A DNA stretch of 64,000 bases from Amaurobius ferox (lineage: Eukaryota > Arthropoda > Arachnida > Araneae > Amaurobiidae): positions 107,442,197 to 107,506,196 of the forward strand of contig OX578146.1 of the NCBI GenBank assembly GCA_951213105.1, read 5' to 3'. Numbering within the stretch: the first letter of the stretch is position 1; each line of letters starts with the position of its first letter. Positions 59,085 to 64,000 of the stretch are shown here, piece after piece. Below the pieces are notes generated by a model, which was not told where the DNA came from, searched no databases, and saw only the letters and a list, made by a program, of their open reading frames with translations. The translations under genes were made by a program, and so were the position numbers.

Positions 59085-60062
59085 CGAGATCAATCATGCA
59101 TAAAGCATTGATTATGAAACACCTTCTAATTGCAATTTTATTTAAACATCTCTAAAATGCGATACATTCAGCGCTATATCACAGAACTACAATAATTTAT
59201 TTTACTTGGAAACTCCAAATTAAAAAAATAAATAAATAAAAATAAAAAAAAATTCAAATGACGTCATTGAAATATAAATCGTCTGGCTCTCTATTTAAAA
59301 GCAGTGAATATTTCATTCATACACTTTTATTCCAGACTCAAGAGTTAAATAATTTTGTGCGAAAAAAATTCAGCAATTCTTATACAGCTCATCTTACAAT
59401 CACTTGTTTACATTCTGCATCCATTAAAATTAGGCTTCATTGTAGGAAGAATCAAAGTTGCATGATTATTTAAACTCAGAAATATTGTAATTGCATTGGC
59501 GCGGAATATAGAGGCACAGAAAATACGCGAAAATAAAGCGGTTTCGGACGGATTCAACACTAAATATGAATTGAAATGAACTTTAAAAATTACGATTTTT
59601 ACTCTGGGAAAAAGATGGATGCCATATTGTATTTTGAAGTGAATCACACGATCTCTTCATATTATATGGGTGTAATTATTATTTCAATTTTTATTTAAAA
59701 AACTACCGAACATATTTTGCTGAAACTTTTTTTATATATTTCATGGGATAATTTGAATATTTTCTAAAACTTTCGAAGCAATTTGTGAATTTTAAATTCG
59801 CTTAAAAAATGTTTGAAAAATTATGTCTCATATGGTTCAATGTATTTCATTTTTTCAACGCGGTTTCAATCCAAGACTAATTAGGTGGTAGTATTAATTT
59901 ACGTTCCCATATGCCCCACAGACCGTCTCAACAACATACTAAAATTCCATTTTGATAAAGTCATTTTAACGGCAGTTATTGTGCGAACGGACATACAGAC
60001 AGACAAACGGAAAGAAAAAAGTCATAAACACTTTTCAACTATGTTGTAAAGTGTTGAAAGCA
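59085..60062 (-). repeat. Family E repeat, copy 3 (inverted)
   Basis: Inverted and colinear with 43160-44150: ATGCATAAAGCATTGATTAT hairpin end, GACGTCATTGAAATATAAAT, CTCTGGGAAAAAGATGGATG, ACGGCAGTTATTGTGCGAAC, then AAGTGTTGAAAG. The 71- and 79-codon frames are repeat translations. Confidence 0.8.
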
Positions 60063-60206
60063 GTATCAGTTTATTTCTGAATGAAATCTGATGCAATGTT
60101 CGTTGTAACTTTTTTTTTGCAATATTTTCAATCTTCAAAAAGAAAGTATAAGAAAAATGAAGGGTTTTTCTTTTGTTGGATATTGCTGAAGACCTATGTA
60201 TCTACA
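60063..60206. other. Short spacer
   Basis: Nothing recognised. Confidence 0.3.
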
Positions 60207-60210
60207 TTAA

Positions 60211-61005
60211 GGGGACGGTGGACGTTGAAATGAGCAAAAATCGACTAAAAAAGGTTTTTTCTCTTTAATATATAACATTATTTTACACATTTAACCTTTT
60301 GCTTACGGGTGGGACAGCGTCCATCCCAAACGAACAACCTTCCAAAAAGGCAGGTATTTGAGTCCATGGGCGCCAATGCCTGAAAAAGGGGGATCGAACT
60401 GTTTAGGATAGGGTATGTCAAATACCTGTCTTTTTGGAAGGCTCTTCGTTTGGGATGAACGCTCTCCCACCCGTAAGCCAAAGTTAAATGCATTTTTCTC
60501 AAAACAAAATTGTCAAAGGTTTTACATTTTTAAAATGCTCCATGGGTCTTAATTTTTGTCTGAGCTGCATGGAATTTGGCAAGAAGATACATCTCCTACT
60601 TTTTAATGAAACTGGGTATGCATTTCATAATTGGACTTTATTAAGGCAATTAAAAGTGAATAAGAACCTAATTAAATGATGAAAATTAAGTTTTAATGCA
60701 GAAAAATATTTTTTTTAAAATTAACTTTCTAAGGGATTTAAAAATGAATACCCAAATTTGTTCATAATATGTTTCTGAGTGATCATAATGTAAAATGAAT
60801 CAAAAATCTGAACAAATGGCACGCAAGGAGCATTTTCAAATTTTCGTTAAAAAAAAATTAAATTAAAAAAAAATACAAAATTATAACAAAATTGAAAGAA
60901 ATTGAATGGTATTGTATATAGTAATGTTAAGAGGAATATTTATACAAATTTTCATGTTTCTAAGTCAATAAATAAATAAAAAAAATTTCAACGTCTACCG
61001 TCCCC
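60211..61005. mobile_element. TTAA-flanked element, 795 bp, with nested MITE
   Basis: Left end GGGGACGGTGGACGTTGAAA and right end reverse-complemented GGGGACGGTAGACGTTGAAA, with TTAA on both sides (60207-60210, 61006-61009). The interior is AT-rich with no transposase. A smaller TTAA-type MITE lies inside it. Confidence 0.85.
60295..60483. mobile_element. TTAA-type MITE, 189 bp (PB copy 3), nested
   Basis: Ends CCTTTTGCTTACGGGTGG / (reverse complement) CTTTGGCTTACGGGTGG, with TTAA at 60291-60294 and 60484-60487. The inverted arms extend ~65 bp (CATCCCAAACGAACAACCTT, AAAAAGGCAGGTATTTGA), nearly the whole half-element. The 74-codon minus frame is an artefact. Confidence 0.9.
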
Positions 61006-61009
61006 TTAA

Positions 61010-61603
61010 AACAATGTTGATTCGTTCTCGCAGGGGGTGGGTGGGTGGGGGGGTCGTGTAACTTCGTCAAAATCTGAGAGTTGAAATTTTGTTCCTTGAC
61101 ATAAGTTTTACATCACACGTACTACGGATTATAGGTAACATCGCGAAAAAAACATCCAACATCATTTAGGAGATAACTCATATCTGTAACAGAAAAAAAA
61201 AAAAATACATTAAATAAACAATGAAAGATGAGGTCATCAAGCAGAAGAGTAAACTTAAATCAAATAGCCTCTCAGAAAGAAAACGCGCATCAACATAAAT
61301 ATTATATTATTTTTCTGGACACCCTTCTCCTTATTATTTATGTTGCATTTCTGCAGCCTAAAAACTTCCCAAGCAAGCTGGAGGACGAAGGTGCGTTCAT
61401 AAATAAAAAAATCCACGGCAAGGGTCAAACAAATAGCGATGTTCATTTTCTAGCTAGCACATAAATCGTTCGGCTTACAGCCGCACATCGTCATCGCCTT
61501 TTGCGACCACATGTCTGATACACACTTACGCTGGTGAAGTTAGTTAGCTGAATAAGTTTTCGTTAAAAATCGTTGTTTGTTGCACTCACTCTTTCAACAG
61601 TGA

Positions 61604-61646
<43 letters not shown>

Positions 61647-61689
61647 CCAGTTTCTTTTTATTATTATTATTTCAGTGCCATATCTCAAG
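61010..61689. other. Unrecognised stretch with (TA)n
   Basis: G-rich GGGTGGGTGGGTGGGGGGG at 61034; (TA)n at 61606-61644. Frames at 61228 (+) and 61255 (-) overlap each other and have no recognised domain. Confidence 0.4.
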
Positions 61690-62210
61690 AACAGCTCATG
61701 TTAACCTTGTAAAGAACCTTTGTGCCCCAACTGGGAATCGAACCCTGGATCTTTAAACTAGCCAGTCGAAGCTCTACCGTTCAGCTACTGGGACGAAATT
61801 GCAAGCTGTTATCGTAGAAGCGGACTCTGCATTTTCCACCCTGTAATGTCAGATTGGCGGGCAACTGACAATCTGACTGACCGCAGCCTGCTATTTTTAT
61901 CTCAGGTTAGCCTCCTGCTACTACTATTTTTACCCAGGTAAGTATCCTGCGTAGTCTTTATCCTCTCAATTTGAAATCGGTGCTCAATCTTCCAGAGTCC
62001 ATTGAATCCGTACTAGTCGTACTAGGATCCCTTTCAGACTTTCAGACCTCCGATATTTTTGTACTAACCTACAGAGTTTATTTATTCGGGAGTCATTGTA
62101 CAGAGCCTTGCTGCACCGGGACTCGAACCCTGGATCTCCAAACTGGCCAGCCGGCACTCATTGCAAGCTCTTATCGTAGAAGTGGACTGACTCTGCAACC
62201 TTTTGTAAAT
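61690..62210 (-). mobile_element. SINE-B, dimeric element, inverted
   Basis: Same architecture as 12500-13180. Two tRNA-like modules (box B read on plus as GGGAATCGAACCCTGG at 61732 and GGGACTCGAACCCTGG at 62118) are separated by the ATTGTCAGTTGCCCGCCAAT linker (minus strand) and two degenerate VNTR units (CTATTTTTATCTCAGGTTAG, CTATTTTTACCCAGGTAAG). The module nearer 62200 has lost its box A to a deletion. Confidence 0.85.
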
Positions 62211-62339
62211 ATTCGCTTTTAAATTTACAAAAAAAAAAAAATATAAAATGACTATATTGAACATAATTGTTTTTGAACATAAATGTTATTAAATATTAAC
62301 ACGATTGTTTTTGTTTTAACATATTTTATATTCGACAGA

Positions 62340-62870
62340 TAGGGTCGAAAAACTTAGGGCCTTCCCCTTGACAAACCTCTTCAGGTTCGATTAAAATAAT
62401 CGTTTCAAATTTCTTCAATAAATATTGGTGTCCATTCACTTCTGGTCAAAAGTATGCACTTACAGAGTTATACTCAAAACGTACAATATCCGGAGCACGC
62501 GTATTGCCGTCCCATAGATAATAATTTTCGCTTTTAAATAACAAATTACAATTAAAGTGATTTTTTTTAATGCAATTTTGATGTGTTTTCAATTCATTGA
62601 GGGCCTTCCTTTGGTCCGATATTTCAGAAAATAAATAGATCCCTTATATTATCAGATAAAAATAATCGTACTAAATCTCATTGGAATTGCTCAATTTGTG
62701 CAAAGAGATATCATACCTAGTCTCTGAGATGCACACACAGATATCATTGAAAAAAAAATGGTAGATGTGTATTCAGAGATGATCCAAAAACTCCGTTATA
62801 TTTTTCCTTTACACATAACCCCCCTCACCCCCCTCATCTCAATTGCAGATAACATAAATTAGTTTACGAC
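62340..62870 (+). repeat. Family D-related repeat (D2), copy 2
   Basis: Contains two successive AGGGCCTTCC.. GATTAAAATAATCG / GGGCCTTCCTTTGGTCCGAT segments and ends near TTTTTCCTTTACACATAACC. It shares order with 25440-25760. Confidence 0.5.
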
Positions 62871-62919
62871 AGATTACATATTGAAAATCGAAATCCAGCA
62901 CTGTGCCCTTATACTTTTA

Positions 62920-63895
62920 CATAAATTATGCATTGTATTGTAGGGAAATAAAAATAACATATTTAACTGCACATCCGTACCATTTACAATACCATATCTT
63001 TACATATATCAGGGCCGTAGGCCAGAAACGAAATACAAGAGGGACTGGATTGAAATTCAAGGGGGGCACACTAAAAACACTGTTAATCGTATTCCTAAAC
63101 CGTAATAGTTATTTTTATAAATTTCGATCCATATAAATTATTGACAAATAATCAATTACATATTTATATGTGTAAGCTAAGAGCTTATTGAGAAAATCCA
63201 TATAGCTACTATACATCAATATTAATACACAATAATTATAATTGATTTAAATATAAGAAATAACTAGTAGCAAAGCTGTTAAATGAAGAAAATTTCAACT
63301 AGCAAATACAAGTTGACACTTAATATTAGCTCTTAACTACTTATTAGCTCTTAACTACTTATTAGCTGATTTTGACGTTTTAACGTATGACAGTGAACAC
63401 CGCAATAATACAAAGTATCCTAAATATTATTATCTTAATTATTAAAAAAATTAAATATTTTTAAATTAAATATGTAAATAAATTGATCATCTGTATAACT
63501 ACAAATTTACTAAATTATAAAATCTTTTTTAAAATGAAGTACTTTATAAAAAAATCTCATAAAGCAATTTTTATGAAACATTTGGATGACATGGATGAAA
63601 TTTTATATCACTACTAAAAATGTAATATATTTATCAGGGGGGCTGAGTATACCTCTTGGGGGGGGGGGGTAGTCATCTCCGGTCCCTGCCTGGCTACGGT
63701 CCTGACATATATTATGCATTGCAGGAAACTAAAAATAACATTACATCCAATTATATACTCAGGGCCATTTACAATACACATCTATACCTTTACAATGCAC
63801 ATATACCTTTATTTATATTATGAATTGTAGAAAAATAAAAATAACTTTATATTTAACCTGTATACTCGTACGATTTACAATACATATTTTTCAGT
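62920..63895 (+). repeat. ~90-bp tandem repeat, three units, split by a hAT-like MITE
   Basis: Units at 62920-63009, 63705-63805 and 63815-63895 share TTATGCATTGTA, AAATAAAAATAACAT, TACCATTTACAATACAT. The hAT-like element inserted between unit 1 and unit 2. Confidence 0.75.
63010..63704. mobile_element. hAT-like MITE, 695 bp, perfect 8-bp target duplication
   Basis: Left end CAGGGCCGTAGGCCAG; right end reverse-complemented CAGGACCGTAGCCAGGCAGG. ACATATAT is duplicated exactly at 63002-63009 and 63705-63712. The interior is AT-rich with a G run near the right end (63658-63669) and TTAACTACTTATTAGCTC TT duplications at 63330-63370. No transposase. Confidence 0.92.
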
Positions 63896-64000
63896 ATCAA
63901 AGCAAAATATGTCTGTTTTCTTTATTGACAAAATTTATCACTCACTGGTTCTTATAACTTGCTGGGCGGATAAAATAAAAAATCGGGTTGACGGGGAAGG

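Overview
No intact protein-coding gene could be recognised in this 64 kb window. It is AT-rich animal nuclear DNA made mostly of interspersed repeats, small DNA transposons, solo LTRs and tandem arrays. Decayed Tc1/mariner transposases, tRNA-derived SINEs, TTAA-flanked, hAT-like and mariner-like miniature elements and the microsatellite load all suggest an arthropod. A spider or other chelicerate is my best guess, from the general look of the SINE family, but no host gene in the window can confirm it. Nearly all open frames longer than 60 codons lie inside repeats.

Layout. 0-8 kb: SINE-A copies, a stem-loop-ended repeat (family D), an 11-copy ~110-bp array, a 714-bp hAT-like MITE with an 8-bp target duplication, and a solo LTR. 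8-15 kb: mostly unique AT-rich DNA, a dimeric tRNA-type SINE (SINE-B), and a duplicated block whose second copy carries a SINE-A insertion while the first shows the empty site. 15-31 kb: three more LTRs of the same family, another LTR-like unit, a Tc1 transposase pseudogene, three copies of an unknown ~450-bp repeat (family F) and a 196-bp hAT-like MITE. 30.6-31.9 kb: a SINE cluster in which three insertions share one 13-bp target word. 32-36 kb: a palindromic MITE, two tandem arrays and a long (TA)n tract.

37.6-38.4 kb holds the most interesting locus. A 5S rRNA-like sequence is fused to a SINE-A copy, and the pair is flanked by one 12-bp direct repeat inside the terminal repeat of a mariner-like MITE, which still encodes the start of a mariner transposase. 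It looks like a 5S-tRNA chimeric retroposon inserted as one piece. 39.8-47 kb: a long-armed Tc1-type foldback element, ~1-kb family E repeats in tandem, and family G repeats.

48.86-54.27 kb is a 5.4-kb CT/CA array with 28 near-identical higher-order units of 166 or 170 bp, lying between two diverged direct repeats. The remainder (54-64 kb) holds further SINEs, an inverted family E copy, one TTAA-flanked MITE nested in another, a second dimeric SINE-B and a 695-bp hAT-like MITE with a perfect 8-bp target duplication.

The window reads as intergenic or intronic sequence that has been a target for many element families. Paralogous copies inside it (occupied versus empty sites, left versus right terminal repeats) let several insertions be dated and delimited from the sequence alone.
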